NCBI RefSeq assembly: GCF_037038585.1
Contig: NC_092523.1
Span: 27,967,501 to 28,031,500 of the forward strand
Direction of reading: 5' to 3'
DNA from: Patagioenas fasciata
Lineage: Eukaryota > Chordata > Aves > Columbiformes > Columbidae
DNA: 64,000 nucleotides
The notes under the pieces are model-generated. The model was not told where the DNA came from. It did no database searches and saw only the letters and a program-made list of their open reading frames with translations. The translations under genes and the position numbers were made by a program. Positions 27,501 to 36,011 of this stretch are shown in pieces. The stretch's first letter is position 1. Every line of letters begins with the position of its first letter.

Positions 27501-30500
27501 CAAAATAGGGAGGTAGAGGGGAGATGACTGGGTGATTTAAAACAGCCCTATTTTCTGTTCCAGCGTGCCAACTAAATTCTGAGAAAAGAAACAGCTAATA
27601 TCCATTTGGAGGACATAGCTCAATTCAGTCAGGCCTTCTGCTTACTAATCCTGCTTTCTCTAGGGTTTTCCATAGGCTGCGCTATTGGCCATAAAAATGT
27701 TTTTCACTAAACTCTCTGCTGTTCTTGTATATTTCTCCTTTCCTGCCACCTCCATGGCGATGTGATAGCCAGCAAACCTGTCTCCAGGTTGCGTTCCATT
27801 AATAAGAGGGGTTAGTTTTGATTTTTTCCTCTTTCCTTCTCTCTGTAGGTGATGGTGCCAATGATGTCAGTATGATCCAGGTGGCTGATACTGGTGTGGG
27901 AATAATGGGCCAAGAAGGCATGCAGGTAGTGTGTACAGACAGCTGTAAGTGACATCAGATTGCTTTTTAAATTGGTTCGGAGTCTACCCTGGAGGCCCAG
28001 TGGCTCCACAGTCCATTAGCGCACATGAGCAAGAGTTTGCAGCCTGAGCTCACACCCAGGCCTCAGCACCCTCCCAGGAGTAATCAGAAGCTGAATGCTG
28101 CAGGCATTCAAACTCCAAACAACAGAGCTTGCTGCCTCTCAGAACTCCCTGTTGCTCATGTCCTGCCAAGAAACAAGCAGCCTAAGCATCAGTCATTTCT
28201 GTGCAGTTGTATTGTAACAATAAAGACAGCCACATTCCCGCCTACATTGTGTTGGGCTGAGCTGTGTGTTGGGCTGAGCTGTGTGTAAAATGCTGTATGG
28301 AGGGGCTTGGATCTGAGTGAGTGTGAGACTGTAAGCACCATGTATAAAAAAAATCATAACAATTTCCAACAGTAGATAAGTTGCTCACTTGGCAATATCT
28401 GAAGCTTATCTTTAACAGTTTGGATATGACATATCCTTTCCTTCACGTGCATTGCAGGCTGTGATGGCAAGTGACTTTGCAGTCTCTCAGTTTAGACACC
28501 TCAGGAAGCTGCTGCTTGTCCATGGCCACTGGTGCTATACCAGACTTACCAACATGGTGCTTTACTTCTTCTACAAGAATGTGGTATGTCGCTGTCCCAC
28601 CCCTGGGAAATCAGTTTGCTTATTTGAGTGGACTGAAGGGTTTAGTGGGCCTTTATGTTCTTTTTCAGTTTCTATTCTGAATGGGTTCAAAAAGCACAAA
28701 AAGCGTATGTCAGACAATTCAGTTTCCCATTTGTGTCTGCAGAAACCGGAAACTCTTATTTCTTGAATTGTATTTCCCACGCAAAGCCATTGTCTGATTT
28801 AACAGTGGATAATGAGCATTACTAATGGGTAGCAGCGTGACTAATTTAAACAAGTCATGTCCAATCTTGAGATGTAAAACTGTGTGCTAGTCAGATGTAA
28901 TTTTAAAGTGTGGGATTGGTCTGAACCCCACAACATTTATGCTTCGTTTTCTACAGATTACTGTAACCAGACCAAAGCTCTGTGTGTGTTCCTCCTGGCT
29001 TTCAAAACACTTGCCTACATATGTAACATTTTATGCTGTCATGTTTGACTTTTCAGGCCTATGTGAACCTCCTGTTCTGGTACCAGTTCTTCTGTGGGTT
29101 TTCAGGCACTTCAATGACTGACTATTGGATCTTGATTCTTTTTAATCTCCTTTTCACATCGGTGCCACCCATCATTTATGGTGTCTTGGACAAAGACGTG
29201 TCTGCGGAGATACTCATGCAGCTCCCACAGCTGTACATGATTAGCCAGAAATCTGTGGTAGGTTAAAGAATGCTTGGCCTGAAGCAAATTGAAATGGTCA
29301 GCATTTTAGCCGTTTCTGTCTGTCTTTCCTTCATGGTTCACATCAGGCAAACATGAAGTTTAGAACCACTTACTTTATGGGAAAAATACCTAGGCCTGTG
29401 CACAAATAAAAGCTGTTTCTTCAAAATTTTTTGTAGGCTCTTTTCAGCCATACACCAAATCTTATCAGATATTTGGATGATAAGAGAAATTGAGGACTTC
29501 AAGTCCTTATCTAGTGTACTAGATAAACATCATTACCAGCATGTTCACTTCGTTCACTGCCTCAGATGTCAACATGGCATCTGGACTTGCTTTTAAAGAT
29601 AAGGGCACTAGATAACTGTTTTTTCTCTGTCATATAAGGGTCTCAACTGCCGAAGTAATGAGGAATGGATATGAACAAGAGCAGATTCCTTTCAAATAAT
29701 CCTTAATAAGGTTCTGCCATTCACTGTTCTTTTTACTTTATGTGTATGTTCTGAAATTTGCTGGTAGCACTTTTGTCCCATCTGAAAACACTACACATCA
29801 TATCTGCTCTGTAAGTAAGTTCTGTCCAGACATTTAGCACAGAAAATCACAGGGAGTGCAGAGTAATTTCTCAATAAAAATTGTAGCATAAAAATTTAGA
29901 AATCTAAATAAAAATTGTAGAAATTTCTAAATAAAAATTGTAGAATTGCTTTTTCCTGGTTTCTGCTTTGCTTAGCATGAATTCTAGCATAATTTTAACT
30001 TTATCTTTTTTTTTTTTTTTTTATTTCACACTTAATTAAGGTAATATTTTTATCATGACAGTTAAAGGCAGTGACATTCTGAGCCCAAGACGGAATAGAT
30101 AGTAGCAGCCTAGAGAAAGAGGAAACAATGAGCATGTGATTCACCTAAAACTCACCATTTTCTTTATGATTGTAGCCTTTCAATAATAGACTGGACATTA
30201 GAAAGCATTTTTTTACAGAGAGGGTCATCAAGCACTGGAACAAGTTTTCTGAAGAGGTGGTTGATGTCCCAAGCCTGTCATTGTTTAAGAGGCATTTGGA
30301 CAAAGCCCTTAATAACAGACTTTAACTTCTGATCAGCCATAAACCTGTCAGACAGTTGGACTAGATTATCATTGTAGGTCCCTTCCAACTGAAATATCAT
30401 GTTCTGTTCTATTCTAACAAATATTATTTAAAAAAAAAAAAGAGCTACAACATGTTGTGTACTGGCTGTGCAGTCTCATCTGTTTAATCTGGCAGAAGTC

Positions 30501-33500
30501 TAAGTCTAGTTTAGAATGGAAAAGATATATGGGGCAATTTGATTATTTTCGTTTGTGGACTTCTACATTTCTTTTTACATACCCTCTAAATATTTTATAT
30601 TGATTAGTTTACAATATTTTTGCAAAACTAAGTACTCTTCTGTACTGATCTGAGCCTCTGGACAGGCTGGAGTAGGTTGATGCTTTGTCAATATAGAGAG
30701 TTTTGACCAAGTAAATGTTACAGGGCCTCAGGATTTGGCCCTTTGTTTTGATCTTCAGGATGTGTATGGTGACCTGAGCTGAGATGAATGTTTTGAGGCA
30801 ACAAATCAAAACTACTGCATTACACGATAGTTTGGGTTTGGGGTTTTGTTTGGTTGGTCTTGTTGGTTTTTTGTTTGTTTGTTGTTTTTGGTTTTTGTTT
30901 GTTTCTTTTATCAAGAGTTTTTCTCTTGTGTCCGTGCTCTGTGGTTGGAGTTGTTAAGTAGGATGTAATTTCCTTTCTTACATGAAGAACTGTGAAATGA
31001 TTGCTTTGAATTAAGTGCAGTAGAGAAGAAAGATAAATGCTTTAAAAGATGTAGTATCACAATATGGCACCATGACAAGTGCACAGCTCTGTACAAGCCG
31101 TAAAAATGGACAGTAACTTGGATTCATCTTCAGTAGTTTAAAGCATTTCCCTGACAGGCAAATAAGATGATTTCCCACACCACCTCTAGAGAGCAGCTCA
31201 GTTTTTGAAAGGGTTGAATGGCTTTTTGGCAAAACCCACTAATTGCAGAGGAAGTCGTGGGTGACTGGACTGCCCACCTGGGTGTCTCCATTTAGTGCCT
31301 GGAGGAATGGGATATATCAGAGCCAGGGCACGTGCAGCTGTGATTTCATAAGCGATTGAGCTGCCCCAGCAGTTTGCTGCCACTTGAGCGAGGAAGGCTC
31401 GTTCCTTCTCCTGTTCTCCCTTATTTTCTTCCTGTTCCCTGTTTCCACCCACATAGTTGAGCTACTTTCCTTGTGGCAGCTCGGTTTTCGTATGAGATCC
31501 TTCCAGGAGCTGATTCAACTCACTAGAAGAGCAATGTGTTATTCAAGCAGAAAAGTGAATTGATTTCTCACATTCAGTGAGGTAAGTTACCTCACCGAGG
31601 AGTCAACCAGCACAAATTAAGTGGCAAAAGCACAGGTACCAAAAAGAAGGGAGTGGGGGCAGAAGGAAGTGGGACTTGGCATTCAGTGATAGTAAGCCTC
31701 TGGAGTAATGCACTGTTCCCTAGCCCTCTCCCTTCCTTAGTGCTCAGGGAAGGCTCTGGTATGTCTGTTCTGGCAGAAACAACTGTAAGGTCGGAGTTCC
31801 CAGTTCCGGCTGCTGGTTTAAATACTAGCAGTTACCTACATGTGTGGAGTGAGCTCTTGATTCTTATTATTATAATGCAAAAGATGGCTCTTCATTGGGA
31901 AACTACCTGGAATTACTTCTGCAGATAATCTTTCCTCAGATCCAAATTAATGCTATTTAAGGATGCAGCAATTTGTTCAATTTGTTTCAATGCCATTTGT
32001 GTTTTTTTTCTTACAGGCTTACTTGTCTTCAACATTCTGGCTAACCTTGCTGGATGCTTTTTACCAAAGTCTCGTTTGCTTTTTTGTGCCTTACTTTGTA
32101 AGTGCTGGATATGAAATACCTTTATACATTTTGCTATACAAAAACCCCAGGCAAATTAGATAATAAAATGAAGTATTTAATTTTACTTCCTCGTATATAA
32201 ATGTGTACTAACAAAATCATCATTGAAACTGAGCTGAACTGTGTGCCCGCAAATATGTATGGTATTGAAACTATTCATACCGTTTTGTGTATTAGGACTG
32301 TAGGTAAATAATATATTATACTGACCTCTGCCTTGCTTTTACAGACTTACTACGGCTCAGACATAGACATTTTTTCTTTTGGAAACCCTATAAACACAGC
32401 AGCGCTCTTCATAATATTGTTCCACCTTCTCATTGAGTGCAAGTCAGTGGTGAGTACTTTGTTTCCAGAAGAGTGTATTCCTAACAGAGTACGTGCATAC
32501 AGCTTTCATTAAAATTAAATGGAAGAAATAGCTTGCTATGTGAAACAATAAGTATAAAAGGGGCAAAAACTAAAGAGTTTGTTTATGTGGTCACGTGTGC
32601 TCTCTTAATGCACCTGCCATCGGAGCCAGTAGAATTACTCATATGACTAAAATTAACAAAACAGCCTCAGAATTATTTGTAAATAGTGAAAGGATTTTGC
32701 CTCTTTAGGGGATAGTGGTTTGGGGGATGGCCGTTTAGTTTTGCAAATGATAAAACCGACCAGTGATCTGTGGAGCCTTCATTAGTTCCTCAAGCCTGCA
32801 TCTCAAAGACAACAATGTGAACTGTTGATTTTGAATTCTTGGAACTGTTGATCTGCTCTGTGCCCAGAATAAACAAGTTGGAGATACATTTTGCTGCAGA
32901 AATGCTATTCCAGTTTTTAATTAAGTCTGCACAAGCTAAAACATCTGCATCAGCTTGATGAAGTTTACAGCCCTTACAAGGGTAATACCTGGCTATTTTG
33001 CGTAATTTAAAAGAAAATACAATAATATTTACAGTAGAAGGGCACTGTTTAATTTGGTTTATTTTTTCTCTGACTTTTTTTGAAAAATGCTTTTTAGAAT
33101 TGTTTCATAATGGGTGAAATTTCAAGTTGCGGTTCACTCTTTACGTTGTTCTTTTGGGAGTGTGGCAGCAGCAGAGATAAAAATGTCTTCTTTGAGAATA
33201 TATGGGTAGCATATATTCACTCTGAACAGGAAAGCAGTACTTCAGTGGATTTTATTTGGCATTGTTGAAGGTTAGCAAGCTGTCAGACCAGTGACAGTGT
33301 TGTTTCCGTAGTAACTATTATAGCTGTTCAGGTATAAAATTACAGGAAACTCCAATGTAGAACAGTTAATTAATGTCTCAAGCAAGTTATATAAGGGTGG
33401 ATCATGTGAAGCTCTTGCTTCAATTTGCTTGAGAAGGCTTCCTCTGCTGCCAGAGCATGAAGTGGTCATCTGAGGCAAATGGCAAAAAAAAAGTCTTTCA

Positions 33501-36011
33501 CAAAGGAATTGAAAGCTCTGCATTTAGTAGAATAAAAAAAAATATATGTCTGGGTTGCCTGTGAACTGTAGGAAGAAAGCTCCCTTCTTCTTGGCATGTG
33601 TTGTATAAAATTAGGAGTATTCTCTGAGATCTATCCGTTACATTGAACAGTTGTCCTTGGAGGAAGACCATGTGCATGTTGATGCATGAGTACACACATA
33701 CAGGTGTTGCAGGTCTTCCAGTTTACAGCTTAAATCTGATTTCTTTCCTTTTCTGAATTATAGACTTGGATACATGCAGTAGTTCTAGTTGGCAGCATCC
33801 TGCTTTACTTTATCTTCGCTCTGGCTTTTGGGGCAGCCCACAACCCCCCGTCAAATCCATATTGGATCATGGAAAAGCACATGACGGACCCAGTGTTTTA
33901 CTTAGTTTGCCTTCTGACTACTTGTGTTGCTCTGCTACCCAGGTGTGTTTCTGTTTCATCATTGCAGATTGTTGTTGTTGTTAAGAAAATGTCTTTTGTG
34001 ATTTATATTATATTAAATACTGTCTTTGGAGGGGAAAAAAACTGTAATCTCTGTAACTACAGAGTTTATAATTTCTATACAAATCAGTTAAATAAGTGAT
34101 CAAAGTTGAACATGTACTATATGTAGAAGTACTATGCTTGGTCTGTGTTTATTTGTGAAACCATTTTCTGTTTGAAACTCATGAATATATACGTGAATAT
34201 TTAGAATGAAGAATGCATGTACAGGCTTCTTTGTGGGGTGGAAACACACTGACTAGCTTCACAAGGGGTCCTGAGTTGTGTTTTTATCATGCCCAATGTC
34301 TAAGTGTTTTGCCTCAGTGCAGAAGTCAGAGCTCCAGGTTGGGGAAGGCGTCAGCCTGGAAGGGCAGGAGTGTTGGGGGAGCTCCCAGACAGCAGCAGCC
34401 TGAGCAGGGAGGCACCTGAGCAGCCAACAGAGGAAAACATGAGGTGTGAAAACCAGTGAAGAAGACTTCCTCAGACTCTCAGCCCTTCACTGGCTGAACA
34501 TGAACTCAAGTCTGCAGCCTATTAGCAAAGTGCCTCCAGTGCTCATTTATTAATTCTTCCATGATATGTCTCTTTCTTTGCCTCTCATATAATTTCAGAA
34601 AGAATGGGACTTGAAACTGAATTGCACAGACAGATACCAAGAGAAGTGTTGGGGAGAATAACTGCCCTTTCCTCCTCACCTGACGCCATTTTATGTTGTT
34701 AGGCGTTTATATCCAAGCGCACTTTCTGGATCAGGTGCTGCGCAAGTTGTCAGTGCTGCTGGCAGGACAGCTGGCAGAGCAGTGGCTGTAGGTGCCTGCG
34801 ACAGCCACCACATCCCTGAGTCCCCTTTGAAGATGTCCCTGTCTGTGTCTTGAGCGTGTCAGCCAGGGTTTTGCTGCACCCACCTGAGATCACGACTGAC
34901 AGCTTTGGTTCACAGTTCATTTCAGCAGAAGGACAAACCGTGAGGTGCCAGAAATGTGCGCTCTTCCCTCCCCATCCCTGCTCTTCAGCTTGGCTTCAGG
35001 AGGCGACAGTAGAGCCTTTTCTTTCACATGCAGTAAATCCCCCTTACATGACAAATAAATAAATGAATGCTCTTCTAGGTCCTCTTGGCAGGGCTATAGA
35101 GAGCCTAGGGAGGAGAAAGCTTTCAGCTTGGCGGCTGCTTCCAGTGTACAGGTGTTCACCTTTGAAGACACAGTGTTTTTCATTGTGAATTAAATGTGAA
35201 GTATTAGACTTACCAGTGAAATTCTTTGTCATTTGCATTCTCCCTCTGCCAATACCTCAGAAGATTTATAGCTGTTGTGGCTAATTCAAGCTTTCCTACT
35301 TCTGTGATTTCAAGTAGAAGTCCATATTGTGAAGCCACTGCTGACACACGTAGGTTTCTTCCCTTGCTTGTTGTGACATAATCCTTTGTAAAGTGCTGAA
35401 AAGCCACCAGTCAGCAGGTACTGTGAAGATAAAGGGTGCTCTGCACCTTCTTGCCTGAAGTCAAAACTGAGCACTGATTTTAATGCCTTTTTATGGTGCC
35501 TGACCCTATATACAGAAAGCTCTGCTTTCAGTGTAGTTGTGATCCCGGGCCTTGGTTGAAGTTAGAAATGCACATGGCTGCAGTAGTCTGTCTGTAGGGA
35601 ACCATGTTCAGGACAGGAAAATCGCAGCACCCGAGATCAGTATCTGTCTTTGAAAATGTCAGTTTTAAAACAAGTTCTAGTGCAGAGTTTAGGTTCACAA
35701 AATGGCACCTGCAAAAACTGTTTCAGGGGCTGCTGCGGCCTCAGAGTTACTTGAATGCTGTTTGGTTTCTTTAGTGTTGCTGGAAACAATTTTGAGTCTG
35801 CTTCTAAACAGCTTACTTGAAACTGTGTTTATTTTGTAGATATTTGCTGAGAGTTCTCCAAGGAACGTTGTTTCCGTCTCTGGTGTTGAGAGCCAAACAC
35901 CTTGACAGACTGACCCCCCGGGAGCAGAGGGAAGCAATTAAGAGATGGAACGAGGACTGCGCTGTAAACTCCAGAGTGGAGTCCCAGGCTACTTCTGGGG
36001 CTTCCAGCTGA
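372..36011 (+). CDS. ATP10D: ATP10D, P4-ATPase lipid flippase (3' 21 coding exons, 5' end missing)
   Basis: Twenty-one coding exons with GT-AG borders join into one open frame (3808 nt: one leading base, 1268 codons, stop). In order the protein shows TM1-TM2, the actuator motif DGET, TM3-TM4 with the P4 signature PISL, the phosphorylation motif DKTGTLT, the nucleotide-binding motif KGAD, the hinge motifs TGDK and GDGANDV, TM5-TM10, and a short cytosolic tail. Family knowledge: class 5 P4-ATPases work with a CDC50 subunit (TMEM30A) and move lipids from the outer to the cytosolic leaflet; human ATP10D transports glucosylceramide at the plasma membrane. Identity as ATP10D rather than ATP10A or ATP10B rests on residue-level resemblance as I recall the human protein, and on the convergent neighbour CORIN. 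About 110 N-terminal residues and the promoter lie left of the window. The tail after the last TM is about 45 residues shorter than in human. Confidence 0.97.
567..2956 (+). other. ATP10D intron (exons 1-2)
   Basis: AT-rich intron. It holds a short (TTA)n run near 590-603 and the hairpin at 2201-2242. Short ORFs here have no recognisable product. Confidence 0.85.
2201..2242 (+). repeat. Inverted repeat / hairpin
   Basis: The arms atgtaatcacag (2209-2220) and ctgtgattacat (2224-2235) are perfect complements with a 3-nt spacer. The flanks ttctttc (2201-2207) and gaaagaa (2236-2242) extend the stem after one bulge. The stem is about 19 bp in total. It lies in the ATP10D intron between exons 1 and 2. 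Confidence 0.85.
2957..3161 (+). CDS. ATP10D: ATP10D coding exon 2: actuator domain with DGET
   Basis: The acceptor is tttttcag at 2956 and the donor gtgata follows 3161. The exon encodes residues 66-134, the start of the actuator domain. The motif DGET at 3108-3119 is the P4-ATPase counterpart of TGES in other P-type pumps; its Glu drives dephosphorylation of the aspartyl phosphate. PADMVLL upstream and NLKQRQVV downstream are standard P4 actuator sequence. The exon ends on a codon boundary. Confidence 0.96.
3211..3298 (+). repeat. A/C-rich low-complexity tract
   Basis: A run of A-rich and C-rich words (aaacaaaaacaccc, cctcccccctccc, aaccaacc) just after ATP10D exon 2. No coding potential. 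Confidence 0.8.
3541..3598 (+). repeat. 29-bp tandem duplication (2 copies)
   Basis: aggagcaggtattatctttc plus ctctttaag occurs at 3541-3569 and again at 3570-3598, with one mismatch at the last base. It lies in the ATP10D intron between exons 2 and 3. Confidence 0.95.
7178..7263 (+). CDS. ATP10D: ATP10D coding exon 3: actuator domain
   Basis: A T-rich tract leads to gctttag at 7177, and the donor gtaagt starts at 7264. This 86-nt exon encodes residues 135-162 (contains [20 protein letters not shown]) in the actuator domain. It is phase 0 at the start and leaves two bases (GT) that complete a Val codon with the next exon. It is too short to be found as a free-standing ORF; it is placed by frame continuity with exons 2 and 4. 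Confidence 0.93.
7264..8406 (+). other. ATP10D intron (exons 3-4)
   Basis: Contains the CR1 3'-end fragment at 7610-7675; otherwise unremarkable intron. Confidence 0.85.
7610..7675 (+). mobile_element. Short CR1 3'-end fragment
   Basis: The sequence gggggattggactagatgat, then the CR1 3' UTR consensus (gaggtcccttccaatcc), ends in atactgtgatactgtg. Only about 65 bp of the element is present. Confidence 0.88.
8407..8513 (+). CDS. ATP10D: ATP10D coding exon 4: actuator domain
   Basis: The acceptor is tttttccag at 8406 and the donor gttagt starts at 8514. Residues 163-198 include [12 protein letters not shown] and [13 protein letters not shown], the conserved end of the P4 actuator domain (the family LLRGC..LRNT pattern). 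The last base starts a Gly codon completed by exon 5, giving the usual GHETK sequence. Confidence 0.95.
8514..10212 (+). other. ATP10D introns around exon 5
   Basis: Two introns (8514-9248 and 9381-10212) flank exon 5. I see no gene, repeat element or notable motif in either. Confidence 0.8.
9249..9380 (+). CDS. ATP10D: ATP10D coding exon 5: actuator end and TM3
   Basis: The acceptor is ggttacag at 9248 and the donor gtaagt starts at 9381. Residues 199-242 begin HETKAMLNN, run through the basic KRSKLERK linker, and enter TM3 ([16 protein letters not shown], finished in exon 6). The sequence matches the class 5 P4-ATPase pattern throughout. Confidence 0.95.
10213..10340 (+). CDS. ATP10D: ATP10D coding exon 6: TM3-TM4 exoplasmic loop
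   Basis: The acceptor is gttttcaag at 10212 and the donor gtaact starts at 10341. Residues 243-285 contain HGIWLSRY at the end of TM3, a short exoplasmic loop with [10 protein letters not shown], and the start of TM4 ([12 protein letters not shown]). The loop between TM3 and TM4 is where P4 pumps first contact the lipid headgroup. Confidence 0.95.
10484..10736 (+). CDS. ATP10D: ATP10D coding exon 7: PISL gate and phosphorylation site
   Basis: The acceptor is ttttggtag at 10483 and the donor gtaagg starts at 10737. Residues 286-369 carry the two most diagnostic P4 motifs. PISL (10493-10504) in the unwound middle of TM4 forms the lipid gate. DKTGTLT (10652-10672) contains the catalytic Asp, residue 342 of the fragment, which accepts phosphate from ATP. 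Between them lies the conserved [18 protein letters not shown]. The reading frame stays open for 62 codons past the donor, but the exon 8 junction restores the ATP10-type sequence, so the donor is used. Confidence 0.97.
10737..14249 (+). other. ATP10D intron (exons 7-8)
   Basis: A 3.5-kb intron. It has a TA-rich partial duplication near 10930-10980 and a 22-T run at 12554. The open frame continuing from exon 7 to 10924 has no ATP10-like sequence. Confidence 0.8.
12554..12575 (+). repeat. Poly-T homopolymer (22)
   Basis: A run of T inside the ATP10D intron between exons 7 and 8. Similar runs are at 16021-16038, 30006-30022 and 57509-57526. Confidence 0.95.
14250..14485 (+). CDS. ATP10D: ATP10D coding exon 8: cytosolic P/N linker
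   Basis: The acceptor is tctccacag at 14249 and the donor gtaagt starts at 14486. Residues 370-448 start [17 protein letters not shown] and end HVAFSSPI. This acidic, Ser-rich and probably disordered insert in the nucleotide-binding region is peculiar to ATP10 proteins. It is much less conserved than the catalytic exons, but its ends fit ATP10D. It is followed by a 647-nt intron. Confidence 0.92.
15133..15321 (+). CDS. ATP10D: ATP10D coding exon 9: nucleotide-binding domain
   Basis: The acceptor is atcaatag at 15132 and the donor gtaaga starts at 15322; both borders are in phase 0. Residues 449-511 read [14 protein letters not shown], then a variable Ser-rich piece, then [14 protein letters not shown] and NQPRQK. 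The LAICNTVVV block is conserved in P4-ATPase nucleotide-binding domains. Confidence 0.94.
15322..18038 (+). other. ATP10D intron (exons 9-10)
   Basis: Contains an 18-T run (16021-16038) and the sense CR1 fragment (16612-17255). The remainder shows nothing recognisable. Confidence 0.85.
16612..17255 (+). mobile_element. CR1 LINE 3' fragment
   Basis: The fragment matches the last part of the 24-kb CR1 copy on the + strand: [29 protein letters not shown] and [11 protein letters not shown], followed after a frame break by the [11 protein letters not shown] segment. It ends in attctgtcgttctgtgattctgtg, the CR1 terminal octamer repeat. The coding part is broken by an indel near 16890-16905. It lies in the ATP10D intron between exons 9 and 10, sense to the gene. 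Confidence 0.94.
18039..18645 (+). CDS. ATP10D: ATP10D coding exon 10: nucleotide-binding domain with KGAD
   Basis: The acceptor is gtttcag at 18038 and the donor gtatct starts at 18646. This is the largest exon in the window (607 nt, residues 512-713). It starts LPLG-like ([13 protein letters not shown]), passes a Ser/Pro-rich variable insert, then reads [31 protein letters not shown] and KGAD (18597-18608), the Lys-containing ATP-binding motif of the N domain. Confidence 0.97.
18646..21103 (+). other. ATP10D introns around exon 11
   Basis: Two introns (18646-20096 and 20204-21103). Nothing beyond short spurious ORFs is seen. Confidence 0.8.
20097..20203 (+). CDS. ATP10D: ATP10D coding exon 11: N-domain end
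   Basis: The acceptor is gatactag at 20096 and the donor gtattc starts at 20204. Residues 714-749 include a Lys/Glu-rich helix followed by [18 protein letters not shown], a block shared by all P4-ATPases. The exon is too short for an ORF search and was found by frame continuity between exons 10 and 12. Confidence 0.95.
21104..21230 (+). CDS. ATP10D: ATP10D coding exon 12: N/P domain boundary
   Basis: The acceptor is ctctgtag at 21103 and the donor gtaggt starts at 21231. Residues 750-791 read [19 protein letters not shown], then [15 protein letters not shown], ending at LTLLG where the next exon continues with [10 protein letters not shown]. It is followed by the 3.9-kb intron that holds a CR1 element. 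Confidence 0.95.
21231..25131 (+). other. ATP10D intron (exons 12-13)
   Basis: The distal third is the antisense CR1 copy (23808-25071). Bases 21231-23807 hold no recognisable element; bases 25072-25131 are the residual native intron end before exon 13. Confidence 0.85.
23808..25071 (-). mobile_element. CR1 LINE, 5'-truncated, with intact 379-codon RT ORF
   Basis: The element is antisense to ATP10D, in the intron between its exons 12 and 13. Read on the - strand, it begins inside ORF2 near 25071, open across the truncation point, and the ORF ends at TAG 23890-23892. It shows reverse-transcriptase blocks [32 protein letters not shown] and the catalytic FADD (a YADD variant). It then shows the ORF2 end familiar from CR1 ([29 protein letters not shown]). 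About 80 nt of 3' UTR end in atactgtg-type octamers. No in-frame stop or frameshift interrupts the 379 codons, so this copy is fairly young. It is not a host gene. Confidence 0.96.
25132..25316 (+). CDS. ATP10D: ATP10D coding exon 13: P domain, TGDK hinge
   Basis: The acceptor is taaattaag at 25131, a weak pyrimidine tract with a plausible ctaat branch site near 25107. The donor gtaagt starts at 25317. Residues 792-853 contain [14 protein letters not shown] and [11 protein letters not shown] (TGDK at 25221-25232), then [17 protein letters not shown] is part of the conserved ATP/Mg site of P-type pumps. The exon lies about 60 nt downstream of an antisense CR1 insertion. Confidence 0.96.
25317..26898 (+). 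other. ATP10D intron (exons 13-14)
   Basis: AT-rich intron with no repeat or motif that I recognise. Confidence 0.8.
26899..27208 (+). CDS. ATP10D: ATP10D coding exon 14: P domain
   Basis: The acceptor is ttaatcag at 26898 and the donor gtgagt starts at 27209. Residues 854-956 start [16 protein letters not shown] poorly conserved linker follows, then [28 protein letters not shown] and KAMTLAVG. The last Gly codon is completed by exon 15 to make [16 protein letters not shown] is a P4/P5 hallmark in the phosphorylation domain. Confidence 0.96.
27849..27925 (+). CDS. ATP10D: ATP10D coding exon 15: GDGANDV
   Basis: The acceptor is ctctgtag at 27848 and the donor gtagtg starts at 27926. The 77-nt exon (residues 957-982) encodes the catalytic GDGANDV motif (DNA 27851-27868 for DGANDV), then [12 protein letters not shown] and GQEGMQ. 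The two Asp residues coordinate Mg2+ near the aspartyl phosphate. It has no usable ORF of its own and is placed by motif and frame. Confidence 0.96.
28248..28286 (+). repeat. 17-bp tandem duplication (2 copies)
   Basis: tgtgttgggctgagctg is repeated exactly at 28248-28264 and 28265-28281, followed by the start of a third unit. It lies in the ATP10D intron between exons 15 and 16. Confidence 0.93.
28458..28583 (+). CDS. ATP10D: ATP10D coding exon 16: P domain to TM5
   Basis: The acceptor is gcattgcag at 28457 and the donor gtatgt starts at 28584; both borders are phase 0. Residues 983-1024 read [27 protein letters not shown] and [10 protein letters not shown]. This is the standard P4 end of the P domain and the stalk and start of TM5, including the Lys of FYKN that is functionally important in other flippases. 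Confidence 0.96.
29057..29257 (+). CDS. ATP10D: ATP10D coding exon 17: TM5-TM6
   Basis: The acceptor is gacttttcag at 29056 and the donor gtaggt starts at 29258; both borders are phase 0. Residues 1025-1091 contain [20 protein letters not shown]6 ([20 protein letters not shown]), the cytosolic [15 protein letters not shown] segment and QKS. The sequence is nearly residue-for-residue ATP10D-like. Confidence 0.96.
29870..29945 (+). repeat. Short AT-rich tandem repeat
   Basis: Units of the form aaataaaaattgtag recur three times with intervening agaaatttct-like sequence. A simple local duplication in the ATP10D intron between exons 17 and 18. Confidence 0.8.
30178..30418 (+). mobile_element. Degenerate CR1 3' fragment
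   Basis: It contains acagagagggtcatcaagcactggaac, then gaagaggtggttgatgtccc, then ttggactagattatcattgtaggtcccttccaactg, a diverged CR1 3' end on the + strand. It ends in a decayed ttctgttctattcta octamer run. It lies in the ATP10D intron between exons 17 and 18. Confidence 0.88.
30831..30910 (+). repeat. G/T-rich low-complexity tract
   Basis: Eighty bases almost wholly of T and G (gggtttggggttttgtttgg, gtttgtttgttg). A simple repeat in the ATP10D intron between exons 17 and 18. Confidence 0.85.
32017..32097 (+). CDS. ATP10D: ATP10D coding exon 18: TM7
   Basis: A T-rich tract leads to ttacag at 32016, and the donor gtaagt starts at 32098. The 81-nt, phase 0/0 exon encodes residues 1092-1118: [20 protein letters not shown] and then VPYF, which is TM7. 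Confidence 0.95.
32345..32449 (+). CDS. ATP10D: ATP10D coding exon 19: TM7-TM8
   Basis: The acceptor is tttacag at 32344 and the donor gtgagt starts at 32450. Residues 1119-1153 read [14 protein letters not shown], then TM8 ([15 protein letters not shown]), ending CKS. The pattern SDxDxFxFGNPxNTAALF is characteristic of ATP10D as I recall it. The exon is phase 0/0 and was placed by motif; it lies in no long ORF. Confidence 0.94.
32450..35839 (+). other. ATP10D introns around exon 20
   Basis: Two introns (32450-33763 and 33943-35839) with no recognisable element. Confidence 0.8.
33764..33942 (+). CDS. ATP10D: ATP10D coding exon 20: TM9-TM10
   Basis: The acceptor is gaattatag at 33763 and the donor gtgtgt starts at 33943. 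Residues 1154-1212 hold TM9 ([20 protein letters not shown]), a loop with [14 protein letters not shown], and TM10 ([17 protein letters not shown]). The last two bases (AG) begin an Arg codon finished in exon 21. The loop looks a few residues shorter than my recollection of the human sequence before NPPSNPYW. Confidence 0.95.
35840..36011 (+). CDS. ATP10D: ATP10D last coding exon: cytosolic C-tail and stop
   Basis: The acceptor is ttttgtag at 35839 and the stop is TGA at 36009-36011. Residues 1213-1269 read [20 protein letters not shown], then [16 protein letters not shown], then a Ser/Ala-rich end (ATSGASS). The first part is the conserved post-TM10 segment. In human ATP10D, as I recall it, the tail after RLTP is about 90 residues; here it is 34. 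An in-frame open stretch follows the TGA (36012-36149); see findings. Confidence 0.94.

Larger units (their letters stand above)
29258..32016 (+). other. ATP10D intron (exons 17-18)
   Basis: Contains the AT-rich tandem repeat (29870-29945), a 17-T run (30006-30022), a diverged CR1 end (30178-30418) and the G/T tract (30831-30910). Confidence 0.85.
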
